From positions 1 to 38,236 of the forward strand of contig JAGXAJ010000040.1 in assembly GCA_018971625.1 (NCBI GenBank): DNA of 38,236 nucleotides, written 5' to 3'. The notes under the pieces were generated by a model. That model did not search any database. It saw nothing but the letters and a program-made list of their open reading frames with translations, and was not told the origin of the DNA. A program made the translations under genes and the position numbers. Positions 8,136 to 16,274 of this stretch are shown piece after piece (position 1 is the stretch's first letter; the number at the start of each line of letters is the position of its first letter). This DNA is from Pseudomonadota bacterium. Lineage in GTDB: Bacteria; Pseudomonadota; Alphaproteobacteria; Rhizobiales; Xanthobacteraceae.

Positions 8136-9161
8136 GTGAGGTTAATTGGAGCTCTATTAGCAGCGACCGCTTTGATTGCGGCCTCTTGCTCATCAGCATC
8201 CGCCATCGAGCAATTTAGGTATCCGGAAAACAAGCCGGGGATTTATATTGGTTCAAGCGCTGGCGTTCCTGAGCCCGGCATTTACATGTTTAATCAGGTC
8301 TTCACCTTTCAGGGAAACCTGGCTGGCCCCGGGGTAAACAGCGTACTGGGAGGTAACACCAAGGTCGGAGCCGAGAGCACCGTTGACATGCAAGGCTTCC
8401 TGTTTGCTCCGGGCTGGACCTTCCTTGGCGCAACGTATGATGCTGTCCTCGTGCAGTCCTTCATGATGGGAAGTCTGGGCAACTCCGTTCAATTTGGAGT
8501 ACCCACTCCGGGAATTCAAGCAAGCGGCGTGCATAACACCTTCGTCGTCCCCGGGGAGTTAAGCTGGAAACTCGGCGATAGTGGTTTCGTAGTTAAAACA
8601 GGCCTCGGCATCTTTACGCCGGACGGTACCGTGACCGGACTTTATGGCACGGGCAACGTCGGAAGTCCGTATTGGACCTTCGAACCCGAATTGATCGTGT
8701 CGTATCTGAAGGACGGCTGGAACCTGAGCGCCGCCATCTACGATGAACTCAATACGAAAAATTCGGTTTCGCAGTATACTACAGGTGACATTCTCCACGC
8801 TGATTTCACCGCCACCAAGACGATTGGCAAGTGGACGTTCGGACCCGTCGCCTACTACTACGGACAAGTTACCAACGACTCCTGCGGTGTCGGCTGTCTT
8901 TACAGAACGGGAACGTTGGCGAATCCGCAAAGATTCGACATCTGGGCGGTTGGTGGTCTTGTCGGATATGATTTCGGGCCGGCGCAATTATCGGTGTGGG
9001 CAACACAGGAAATTTCGGCCAAGGCTTCCAATCCGGCGGCTATTACGGCGACCGGCGCAGATTTCTCTCTGGTACCGCAGGGTATGACGGTGCTTGCAAC
9101 GCTTAGCTATCGTCTCTGGGGACCTGACAAGACGACCCAGCCTTCAATGTACCACAAATAG
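8136..9161 (+). CDS. Outer-membrane channel, MetA-pathway/phenol-degradation transporter-like
   Basis: Predicted 341-residue outer-membrane beta-barrel of the type annotated as 'transporter' or 'MetA pathway of phenol degradation' (PF13557). An N-terminal signal peptide (MRLIGALLAATALIAASCSSASA) precedes EQFRYPENKPGIYIG. Typical features are the EPGIYMFNQ opening, alternating aromatic/polar strands, LHADFTATKTIGKWTFGPVAYYYGQVT, GGLVGYDFGPAQLSVWATQ and a C-terminal VLATLSYRLW strand. Members of the family are proposed to let hydrophobic compounds across the outer membrane; the substrate here is unknown. The start is GTG at 8136 with GAGGTGG upstream. No catabolic genes lie nearby. Directly downstream is an IS66 remnant. 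Confidence 0.8.
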   Translation: MRLIGALLAATALIAASCSSASAIEQFRYPENKPGIYIGSSAGVPEPGIYMFNQVFTFQGNLAGPGVNSVLGGNTKVGAESTVDMQGFLFAPGWTFLGATYDAVLVQSFMMGSLGNSVQFGVPTPGIQASGVHNTFVVPGELSWKLGDSGFVVKTGLGIFTPDGTVTGLYGTGNVGSPYWTFEPELIVSYLKDGWNLSAAIYDELNTKNSVSQYTTGDILHADFTATKTIGKWTFGPVAYYYGQVTNDSCGVGCLYRTGTLANPQRFDIWAVGGLVGYDFGPAQLSVWATQEISAKASNPAAITATGADFSLVPQGMTVLATLSYRLWGPDKTTQPSMYHK

Positions 9162-9244
9162 CAATTCGTTCGTAGTACGCCCCTTTCGACAGAGGCTTAA
9201 AGGTTTTGAGAACGAAAATTTAAAGGGCATTGAGTTGCCCTACA

Positions 9245-10046
9245 GGCTGGCCGTAGCCGCACCAAAACCGGCCAGCTTTGGGCCTATGCCGCCGATGACC
9301 GTCCCTGGGGCGGGTCAGATCCACCGGGCGTTGTCTATCTCTACGCGCCCGATCGCAAAGCCGAACGGCCCATCGCCCACCTGGAGGGCTTCAAGCGGTA
9401 TCTTGCAGGTCGACGGCTATGCTGGCTACCGTAAGCTGGCCGATCATGGTGAGGTCATGCTTGCGTTCTGTTGGTCGCATGTCCGACGTAACTTCTACGA
9501 ACTCGCCACCCCGGTCCATCGCCGATCGCGAGCGAGACACTTGTATATATCGCCGCGCTTTACGCCGTCGAGAAAGACATCCGTGGCCGCAGCGCCGACG
9601 AACGTCGCGCTGTCCGAAACCAAAGAAGCGGCCCCCTCGTTGAGGCCCTTGAACCGTGGTTGAGGGCAAAACTTCGGCTGATCAGCCAGAAGAGCAAGCT
9701 TGCCGAGGCCATCCGTTACACCCTGTCACGATGGCAAGGTCTAACGCGATTCATCGATGATGGTCGGATCGAACTCGACAACAACACCGTCGAACGCTCC
9801 ATCCGTCCCATCGCGCTCAATCGGAAAAATGCTCTGTTCGCAGGCTGTGACGGTGGCGCCGAGCATTGGGCCACCATCGCTTCACTCATCGAGACGTGCA
9901 AACTCAATGAGGTCGACCCGCTTGCGTATCTGACTGACGTCCTCACCAAGATCGTCAACGATCATCCGAACAGCGACATCGAGCAGCTACTACCATGGGC
10001 TACAGCAAGCAAGACCTCAAAGCCGTGGCCTGAAAACGACGCTTAC
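9245..10046 (+). mobile_element. IS66-family transposase (TnpC) remnant with right end
   Basis: The C-terminal half of an IS66 TnpC can be read across three frames: RSRTKTGQLWAYAADDRPWG (from ~9252), then DGYAGYRKLADHGEVMLAFCWSHVRR (~9410-9490), then LISQKSKLAEAIRYTLSRW, DNNTVERSIRPIALNRKNALF and CKLNEVDPLAYLTDVL (9680-9950). Frameshifts occur near 9400, 9515, 9650 and 10000. After the TGA at 10031-10033 the sequence ends in ACGACGCTTAC (10036-10046), which matches the GTAAGCG terminus of IS66 elements. TnpA, TnpB, the N-terminal half of TnpC and the left end are absent. This copy cannot transpose. Confidence 0.92.
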
Positions 10047-10365
10047 ACGGAACGAGAGCATCACTATATTGTTGTCAGGTGTCAGACCTTGGTTCGGCGT
10101 GCTGGTTGCCGTGACGGGCCCCGGGAGAACCCGGAAACGCCGTCAGCTTCACATACTCATACTAAAGGCCGTACCTGAGCCGCCCGAAATCTCCCTTATA
10201 GGCGTCCTGCCAGAAGCCGATGGTGAACTCCTGTGCCTTCTGAACATCGAATGTGCACGTGGTGCCTGAAATCGGCGTGTTGAAGCCGCCCAGTGTTCCG
10301 CCGCCGAGATTTTGATTGAGACATCCATTGTTCAGGAAGTTCACGTTGCCCCAGCCGCCTTGCGT
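10047..10365 (-). pseudogene. Inverted duplicate of the 3' end of the 22380 porin gene
   Basis: The reverse complement of this block matches 23843-24161 almost base for base: ACGCAAGGCGGCTGGGGCAA at one end and GATGCTCTCGTTCCG at the other, with only scattered substitutions. It therefore encodes the C-terminal ~105 residues of that porin (GGWGNVNFLNNG ... FDVQKAQEFTIGFWQDAYKG). A C-to-T change creates an in-frame TAG after LRYGL (CCTTCAG to CCTTTAG). The copy is bounded exactly by the IS66 right end on one side and by an IS630 fragment on the other, and lacks the last codons. It is a dead duplicate. Confidence 0.93.
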
Positions 10366-10500
10366 CGTGAAGCTCGCACCCGTTCGCCCTTTTGGCCCGC
10401 ATCCGTGCAGCAGGGCCATGTTGGTCTTGATCCAGGTCTCGTCGATAAAGACAAGGCCTTGGGAGTCGAACCTAGCCTGCCATGAGCGCCAGCGCTGACG
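10366..10500 (-). mobile_element. IS630-family transposase fragment
   Basis: The reverse strand reads RRRQRWRSWQARFD then LVFIDETWIKTNMALLHGCGPKGR, the first catalytic-Asp block (FIDET) of the DDE domain of IS630-type transposases. It runs directly into the porin duplicate, giving a 136-residue open frame (10162-10572) that is an IS630-porin chimera and not a real gene. Upstream and downstream transposase parts are missing. Confidence 0.8.
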
Positions 10501-10631
10501 TCTACGCGCGACGTCCAAGCAAGCTCCGCGCCAGGGCGAGCAGCGGCGGCGAAATTCCGTTAATGACGTCATTGCCGTTGCCCGCTCGGCACAGATTGTT
10601 CGCTCCGTTCGCGAACGTCAGGGACAACTTC

Positions 10632-12176
10632 CTATTGTTGAAGTGGCGGTTGAGCACGCGGCGGATCCTGTGCCAATCGTTTGACGGCCGCTATCACTGC
10701 CGGATCAGGATGCCTGAGTGGCGGAATTACTTCGTTGAGCGGCCAGCCGCCGCCGAGCGCTTTGTGAAGCGCCACAAAGCTATCGCCAGCAAGCCGAATG
10801 ATCTCGGCCCGCCGCTGTTCCAAAAGGAATTGCTGGCGAGCGGCGTCTAAAACATTGAGGAAGTCAGTCAAACCGCTATCGTAGCGTTTAGTCACCACTT
10901 TGGTCGCCTGACGTGCCGCATCAATCGCGGTGTCAAGATGCCGGATGCCCAGCCGAAAACCTTGGTAGGTGGCATAAGCCTCGTCGACCTGCTCCACCGC
11001 AACGAGAATGGTTTGTTTGTACGCCGCAGCAAGTTCGTGCGCATGATAATCCGCAATCTCGATCTTGGCGTCCAGGGCCCCGAAATCAAGGATGGCTGCA
11101 TCCAGCGTGGGTCCCACCGACCCAAGCCAAGTTATGGGAATAGCCGAGCCGGATTTCGGACCCACCTGCGCGCCGGCGCCAGCAGTGAGCGCAAGACTTG
11201 GAAACAAGTCCGCAGTCCGCGCGTCGATGTCGGCGACAGCCGCCGCAAGGTGGCGTTCCGCTTCGCGAACATCGGGACGCCGGCGCAAAAGATCGACAGG
11301 AGTGCCGAGTGGGGCGGACGCCGGAAGGTGCGGAACGGCGCCGGCGCGTTGGAGCTCGGGAGTAAGGTTTTCGGGATAATCACCGACCAGAACTGCGATC
11401 GCATAGGCGTTGGCAGCGATCTGCGCCTTGAGTGGACCGACTTCCGCCTCCGCCGATGCAACCTCGCGCTTGGCAAGGAGTACGTCCAATTCATTCGTTA
11501 GTCCTTGATCTAGGCGCGCTTGGGCGAGGTCGACCACCTTTCGCGCAGCGTCGATGCCGCGGTAGAGAATTCGCAGGCGCGCTTGCCGAGAACGCAAATC
11601 GAAATAGAGTCGAGCGACATCGGCGGCCACGACGACGTAGACCCAGTCGCGTGCTTCCTTCAGCGCATCGGCCGTGTAGGCCTGCGCTTCCAGCCGGCTC
11701 GCAATCTTGCCGAAGATGTCTATTTCCCATTCGGCGTCGAGACCGCCGATCCCGCTGATCTTCTTGAGGCCCGTACCGTTATCGCCATCACGAAGGGCTT
11801 GCGCGGCCCTACCCTTAGTCTCGTCGGTCCCAGTGCCCACACCGCCGCCGGCGCTCCCATTTAACTGCGGGACCGCTCTTGCGCCAATTACGATCGACTG
11901 CAGCCGCGCTTGTTGCAATCGATCAAGTGCGATCTTCAGATCTTGATTATTTAGAATGGCGATATCTATTAGCCTGTTCAATTCCGGATCGTGCAGCGTC
12001 CGCCACCATTGCCAAGGGTCAAGGCTTGCGCTGCCTGATTTTAATCCATTGCCACCAGGCATGGTTACGAAATCTGTGGGGAGAGCAGCATCTGGTGTGA
12101 AGTACTGCGGACCGAGCGCGCATCCTGTCAATGCTACGGCAAATAGGACCAAAAAAGCGAGACTGCGAAGCCTCAT
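10632..12176 (-). CDS. Efflux outer-membrane factor lipoprotein, NodT/OprM family (orphan)
   Basis: Predicted 514-residue TolC-like outer-membrane channel of RND efflux systems. The N-terminus is a lipoprotein signal (LRSLAFLVLFAVALTGCALGP; lipobox LTGC). The two-fold repeated OEP domain is visible: PWQWWRTLHDPELNRLIDIAILNNQDLKIAL, then GLDAEWEIDIFGKI, and in the second half VDLLRRRPDVREAERHLAAAVADI and the ALGGGWPL terminus. I chose the ATG at 12176; the frame runs to 12224 but the extra residues precede the signal peptide. No pump or fusion-protein gene is adjacent. The nearest partner is the RND-MFP pair at 16275-20707, whose own channel gene is decayed. Partnership is inference. Confidence 0.92.
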   Translation of the reverse strand: MRLRSLAFLVLFAVALTGCALGPQYFTPDAALPTDFVTMPGGNGLKSGSASLDPWQWWRTLHDPELNRLIDIAILNNQDLKIALDRLQQARLQSIVIGARAVPQLNGSAGGGVGTGTDETKGRAAQALRDGDNGTGLKKISGIGGLDAEWEIDIFGKIASRLEAQAYTADALKEARDWVYVVVAADVARLYFDLRSRQARLRILYRGIDAARKVVDLAQARLDQGLTNELDVLLAKREVASAEAEVGPLKAQIAANAYAIAVLVGDYPENLTPELQRAGAVPHLPASAPLGTPVDLLRRRPDVREAERHLAAAVADIDARTADLFPSLALTAGAGAQVGPKSGSAIPITWLGSVGPTLDAAILDFGALDAKIEIADYHAHELAAAYKQTILVAVEQVDEAYATYQGFRLGIRHLDTAIDAARQATKVVTKRYDSGLTDFLNVLDAARQQFLLEQRRAEIIRLAGDSFVALHKALGGGWPLNEVIPPLRHPDPAVIAAVKRLAQDPPRAQPPLQQ

Positions 12177-12815
12177 TTGCCGATTCCGGAAGCTTTGGCT
12201 GTTATGGGCGCAGATACCAACCATGTTAATCCGCGGAAACCGGCGTCAAACGAGCTAATTGCCGTAACCAATCTGCGCACGTCAACCAACCTTTCCCTAT
12301 GCAAAGCTTTAAGCGAAACGGTTGCCTTGTGTCGCGTTAAATCTTCTTCAGGAGGACCGGTGCCCTCGGCTAAGGATGACATTTGAAGCTGATGCGCACC
12401 ATGCGTGAATCGGCATGAGCCGATATCGATCTATAGTCCGCGCTTCCCCGAATCAAGACAAACCGCGCAAGACCAACGCTGCAGTATTCACATCATCTTC
12501 ATCGAACGCACTCCAATGAGGCAAATGCATGATCGTACGATTTGTCGGGCGCCAGAGGGGCAATACGTTATAAAGACACAGGCTCACACGGACGCAGGCT
12601 CAAAGGAGAGTTTATTTGACTATGTTGCGCATCGGCAACACATCTGCCCTAATAAGGTTTTGACCGGTAACGGCAATCGCTGGCGCGCGCATCACCTCAA
12701 TGCGCTCGAACTATAGCACGCCGTGTTCAAGCCCGCCGAGGACGGGATCGAGCCCTGGCTCAATCTTGGCTGCGCCGCAAAGCGCGCAAGACGCTCTGGC
12801 TGGCTGCAGTAAGTC
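12177..12815. other. Gap without a supported gene
   Basis: About 640 bases upstream of the efflux channel gene. It should contain that gene's promoter. Open frames (12405-12716 and others) show no domain, signal peptide or convincing ribosome binding site. The debris of a serine recombinase begins after it. Confidence 0.5.
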
Positions 12816-12819
12816 AGAG

Positions 12820-12990
12820 GCGATGCAGGACCACCCTTGTCCATTCCGAGCGAGTTGCAGCTGTAATGCTGGATATGGTGCCCGGAAGACCGGAAGTGTG
12901 GGCTTGCAGCCGCAGCGTTTGCATCGGATCAGAGCGGACAGTAGCGCCTCATCGTGCTTGGGCGCGCTGTGAAGCCGAACGGTGGGAACG
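12820..12990 (-). pseudogene. Serine recombinase, zinc-ribbon fragment
   Basis: The reverse strand reads DEALLSALIRCKRCG, then after a one-base shift GHHIQHYSCNSLGMD. This matches the recombinase zinc-beta-ribbon of large serine recombinases (EALLAGLIRCKRCGRKL ... HxIPRYSC), giving a CxxC and a third Cys. It is in the opposite orientation to the C-terminal recombinase piece at 13320-14056, implying an inversion after the parent gene broke. Confidence 0.7.
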
Positions 12991-13029
12991 TTACTGACCA
13001 TTGCGGATTGGCCTGCACCTGATTTGAAT

Positions 13030-13230
13030 GACACGCAGTTAAGCTAATCTTGCTTTCCGTTGTGAATTCCATAGGGCTCAAATAGCCGATCGTCGAGTGC
13101 CGTCGTTTGGTGTTGTAGAAGCGCTCGATATAATCGAACACATCCGCTCTTGCTTCGTCGCGCGTCCTGTAGGTCTTGTTGCCGATGCGCTCGATTTTTA
13201 GCGACGAGAAGAAGCTCTGGAACAGCTTGC
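13030..13230 (-). mobile_element. IS3-family OrfB C-terminal fragment
   Basis: The reverse strand reads LFQSFFSSLKIERIG, TYRTRDEARADVFDYIERF and YNTKRRHSTIGYLSPMEF, the standard C-terminus of an IS3-family (IS407/IS2-like) transposase. The catalytic upstream parts are gone. The frame continues into unrelated sequence down to 12929. It separates the two oppositely oriented recombinase remnants. Confidence 0.9.
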
Positions 13231-13319
13231 AAAACGAAGCCTAGCGATTTGGCGCGACGCTTCAGATTCGCGACGACGCACCTGCGATATTGCTCCTCAT
13301 ATTATGGCCATCGCCCCCG

Positions 13320-14056
13320 AATCGTCTGATTGCCGCGCAGCTTGAACACGCTTGGGAAGTGGGTCTTCCGTATCGAGGAATTTGAAGCGCGTTTGGCGGT
13401 GCGCACGGCGACGGAACCCAACGCCCCCGGTTTTTCGGAGCTCGCCGATGGTCTTGAGACTGCCTGGAACGCGCTTGGCGTCACCATGAGGACGCGCCAG
13501 CAACTCCTGCGTTCTCTGATCGTCGACATTTTCGTTGACGTCGATGATGTCGCCCGCGAAGTTGTGCTCTCCATCCACTGGCGAGATGGCCAGCATTCCC
13601 AGTTACGCGTTCGCAAACCGAGGACCGACGAGCACGTATGTGCGACCTCAGAAGACGCATTGGTCGTAATGCGCAGCATGGCGGGTCGATGGTCCGATGA
13701 GCACATCGCTGCGACGCTGAACCGAATGGGATTGCCCACCAGACGGCGACGACTTGGACGGCGCACCGCGTGTCGTCGGTGTGGCGCGTGCGACAAATCT
13801 ACGCCTACCGATCTGCGGAGAAGGACGGCGCACGGTTGACCATGAGCGAGGCCGCCGGCCGCGCTCGGCGTCAGCTATCATGTTATCCGTCGCCTCATCC
13901 GTGACAGCGCGCTCAAGGCCGAGCAGGTTATTACGGCGCGCCATGGCAATCCGCGCCAGCGACCTCGCGACTGACGTCAAAGCAGCGATCTCGCGCAAAT
14001 ATCGCCCGTGTCGCGCGATTTCGGGAGACCAACTTCCAATGTTTATACACACTTGA
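13320..14056 (+). pseudogene. Large serine recombinase, C-terminal remnant
   Basis: Forward frames give RLIAAQLEHAWEVGL (13321), then RTRQQLLRSLIVDIFVDVDDVAREVVLSIHWRDGQHSQLRVRK and MRSMAGRWSDEHIAATLNRMG (13490-13740). After a shift near 13745 the frame reads TAHRVSSV...YAYRSAEKDG and LTMSEAAG; after another near 13865 it reads AIRASDLATDVKAAIS and DQLPMF. This is the long C-terminal tail of recombinases common in Bradyrhizobium plasmids and islands, including the final helix-turn-helix-like part. The resolvase catalytic domain is absent. Confidence 0.82.
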
Positions 14057-14076
14057 AGAAAGGCTGCACAATGAAT

Positions 14077-14372
14077 CCCCGTTGGCATTCTCGCGACGCC
14101 GGGCATCGAGGGCGTCTTCGTCGGCCCGTCCGATCTTTCGATCGCTCTCAGCGGCGGCGGCGCCGTAGATCCGCATGGGCCGGATGTCGACGCGGCGCTG
14201 TCGCACGTCGTCGATCGGGCCCGCACGTGCGGCAAGTTCGCCGGGCTGTTTTGTCTTGACGGCATGGGGGCAAAAGCCGCGCTGGCGCGCGGCTTCGCGC
14301 TTTGCACCCGTCTCGTCGGATCTTTTGCTGCTGCGCGCCGCGGCCCGCATCGAACTCGCGGCAGGCTGCTGA
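14077..14372 (+). pseudogene. HpcH/HpaI-type aldolase remnant
   Basis: The forward frame from 14081 reads ILATPGIEGVFVGPSDLSIA, then GAVDPHGPDVDAAL...RTCGKFAGLFCLDG...AALARGFALCT. These are the C-terminal metal/substrate loop (G-x-FVGPSDL) and following helix of HpcH/HpaI aldolases (2-keto-3-deoxy acid aldolases). Start codon and the first two thirds are missing. A shift near 14312 moves the end into another frame (SSDLLLLRAAARIELAAGC, stop at 14370-14372). Two lesions make it non-functional. Confidence 0.78.
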
Positions 14373-14424
14373 AAGCAGGGCAACCGGCGACAGCCGTTCG
14401 CGACCCGCTCGGTTACGGAATATC

Positions 14425-14844
14425 TTATCCTGCAGCGGATTCCAGGCGGCGAGGCGCGCCTTCGCCGCAACCGTCCGCGCTCGACGTCGCGCGCCAGAAC
14501 GCGCGCACTCCGGGTTCTGAGGCCGGTTGCGGCGCGTGGCGTCCGCAATAGCCCGCATGGCTCCACCAGGACATCAGCATATCGCCGCGATCGGTCGGGC
14601 TGAGGCCATGGGCGGGGCGCCGCCAGAACACGCAATCGCCGCAAGTCACGCCGTCGTCGCGGGACGGCGCGCGGGCTCCGTCGCCGCAGCCCTGGGTGGC
14701 CCGCGTCTGCGGCCAGTGTGCGATTTCTTCGCTGCGCGGGCTAGCCTCCGGCGCCCGTCGGTGGCAGGTCCCCTGGCTGTCTTGAACCTGGCGCCAATAG
14801 GCGCACTCAGCGCAAAGGACGGTCTCTGTTAGCGTATCGTTCAC
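14425..14844 (-). CDS. Small protein with two tandem Cys/Trp modules (unknown function)
   Basis: A 139-residue cytoplasmic protein, not recognised as any named family. It consists of two copies of one module. Copy 1 has C11-x2-C14-x2-W17, C27, A31-P32, W44, T47, C53-G54; copy 2 has C68-x2-C71-x2-W74, C100, A104-P105, W117, T120, C126-G127. The distances P-to-W (12) and W-to-C (9) are identical in both copies; only the loop between W and the third Cys differs. Four Cys per module suggests two metal sites (Zn or Fe-S), an inference. I chose the GTG at 14844, since GGAGG ends 5 bases before it; an ATG at 14862 is the alternative. No signal peptide or membrane segment. It is on the same strand as the RND cluster. 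Confidence 0.65.
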   Translation of the reverse strand: MNDTLTETVLCAECAYWRQVQDSQGTCHRRAPEASPRSEEIAHWPQTRATQGCGDGARAPSRDDGVTCGDCVFWRRPAHGLSPTDRGDMLMSWWSHAGYCGRHAPQPASEPGVRAFWRATSSADGCGEGAPRRLESAAG

Positions 14845-14889
14845 ATGTCCCTCCGCTTTCATTGCGCCTCTGCGGTCAAGCTCGGCTCG

Positions 14890-16270
14890 GACGACCAGCC
14901 GCCTCCGAGCGTGACATCAGCGCGACATTGACGGTGAGCTGGCGCGTCCGCACGGCGATCGCCGAGTGCTGGGCGTCCACCGCCGCGTTCTACGCGGTCA
15001 CGACGTCAAGATACGACGAAGCGCCGTCCCGATAAAGCGACAATCGCCATCGCCGCCGCCTTGCCGGCCGCCTCCCCCTCGACGCCGGTCGCGCGCGCTT
15101 CCGCGGCGAGCCAGCGCAGCGCGGAAAGATTGTCCTCGACTTCCTTGATGGCTCGCAGAATGGCGGAACGGTAGACTGCCTTCGTCTGCGCGTAGGCGGA
15201 GGTGGCGCCCTTGAGTTGCGCCTTGCAGAGCCCGGCGTCGAACAGGGGCAAGGAGACCGACGGGACCCACGGAATATAGACTATTGCCGGGCGTCGGCAG
15301 ACTGAGACTAAATTAGTTCCCGCGTGCCGCTAAGCAGGTTGATGGTGAACCGTGGATAGAACACAGCGCGCGCAACGCCGATGTTGTCGCTCGCCGCCTC
15401 GGCGAGCCATTCGGCCTCGGCGACATCGGGACGCCGCCACAACACCTCGGCCGGCGCCGCGCGCGGCCGTCGGGGAAACGCGACCGGGGTCGAGTTCCGT
15501 GCGATCTTGAAGGAGGCGGCGGACTGTCGACCAGCGCGGCGATCGCGTCTTCGAGCGCGCTGCGCCGAACCGAGAGGTCGGCCGCCTGCGCCTTGACCGT
15601 CTCGAGTTGCGTCTCGGCGCGCTCCACGTCGATCGGCGGGCGATCTGTGCGGCGAGCCGCCGGCTGCGGGTCAGATCGAGCGCCGCCTGGTAATGGACGA
15701 TCGTGTCAGAAAGCAGCTTCTCCCCAGCGTCAATCCCGCGCAACTAGCTATAGGCGCTGGCGAGTTCCGCATGCAACTCGAGCTTCGCCTGCGCGAGCGA
15801 ATCGGCGCTCGCCAGCGCAACGGCGTTGGCCGCCTTGACGAGGTCGCGGACGCGCTCCCAGAAATCGATCTCGTAGGAAGCGACCTGGGCGGCGATTTGA
15901 TTGTCGCCGTAATAGGTCGAATGACTGCCGGAGCGCAGCCGACGATTGTTCGACTGCTTGTTGTACGAGAGGCGGCCGCCTGCATCGACTTCGGGATAAA
16001 GGCCGGCTTGGGTGGCGGCGGCGTAGGCATACGCGGTCATTGGCGGCAAGCGCCGCAGCGAGATCGGGATTGGCGATGTCGACCTCGGCTTCGAGACCGT
16101 CGAGCGTATGGTCGCGGACGTGCGCCATCACTGGCCGCTGGATCGAGCGCGACGTCGCCCGACCCCGGAGCCTCCTTGTAGGACGCCGAAAGCGGCACCG
16201 CCGGAACCTGGTATTTGGGCGAGGTCGCATCCGCCGATCAGCAGGGCCGCCGACGCCGCCAGCAGACTAC
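14890..16270 (-). pseudogene. Decayed outer-membrane factor of the RND cluster
   Basis: Reverse-strand frames successively give parts of a NodT/OprM-type channel: SPKYQVPAVPLSASYKEAPG (~16230), YAYAAATQAGLYPEVDAGGRLSYNKQ and ASYEIDFWERVRDLVKAANAVALASADSLAQAKLELHAELASAY (16030-15745), VERAETQLETVKAQAADLSVRRSALEDAI (~15625-15540), PLFDAGLCKAQLKGATSAYAQTKAVYRSAILRAIKEVEDNLSALRW (15250-15110), and LYRDGASSYLDVVTA followed by a stop, then QLTVNVALMS (~14925). There are several frameshifts and at least one nonsense codon. Its place right after the fusion-protein gene shows it was the third gene of a complete tripartite efflux operon. Confidence 0.9.
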
Positions 16271-16274
16271 GACC

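Noticed and set aside
10162..10572. 136-codon minus-strand frame that might be taken for a novel protein
   Set aside because: It is the join of an IS630 fragment and a porin duplicate.
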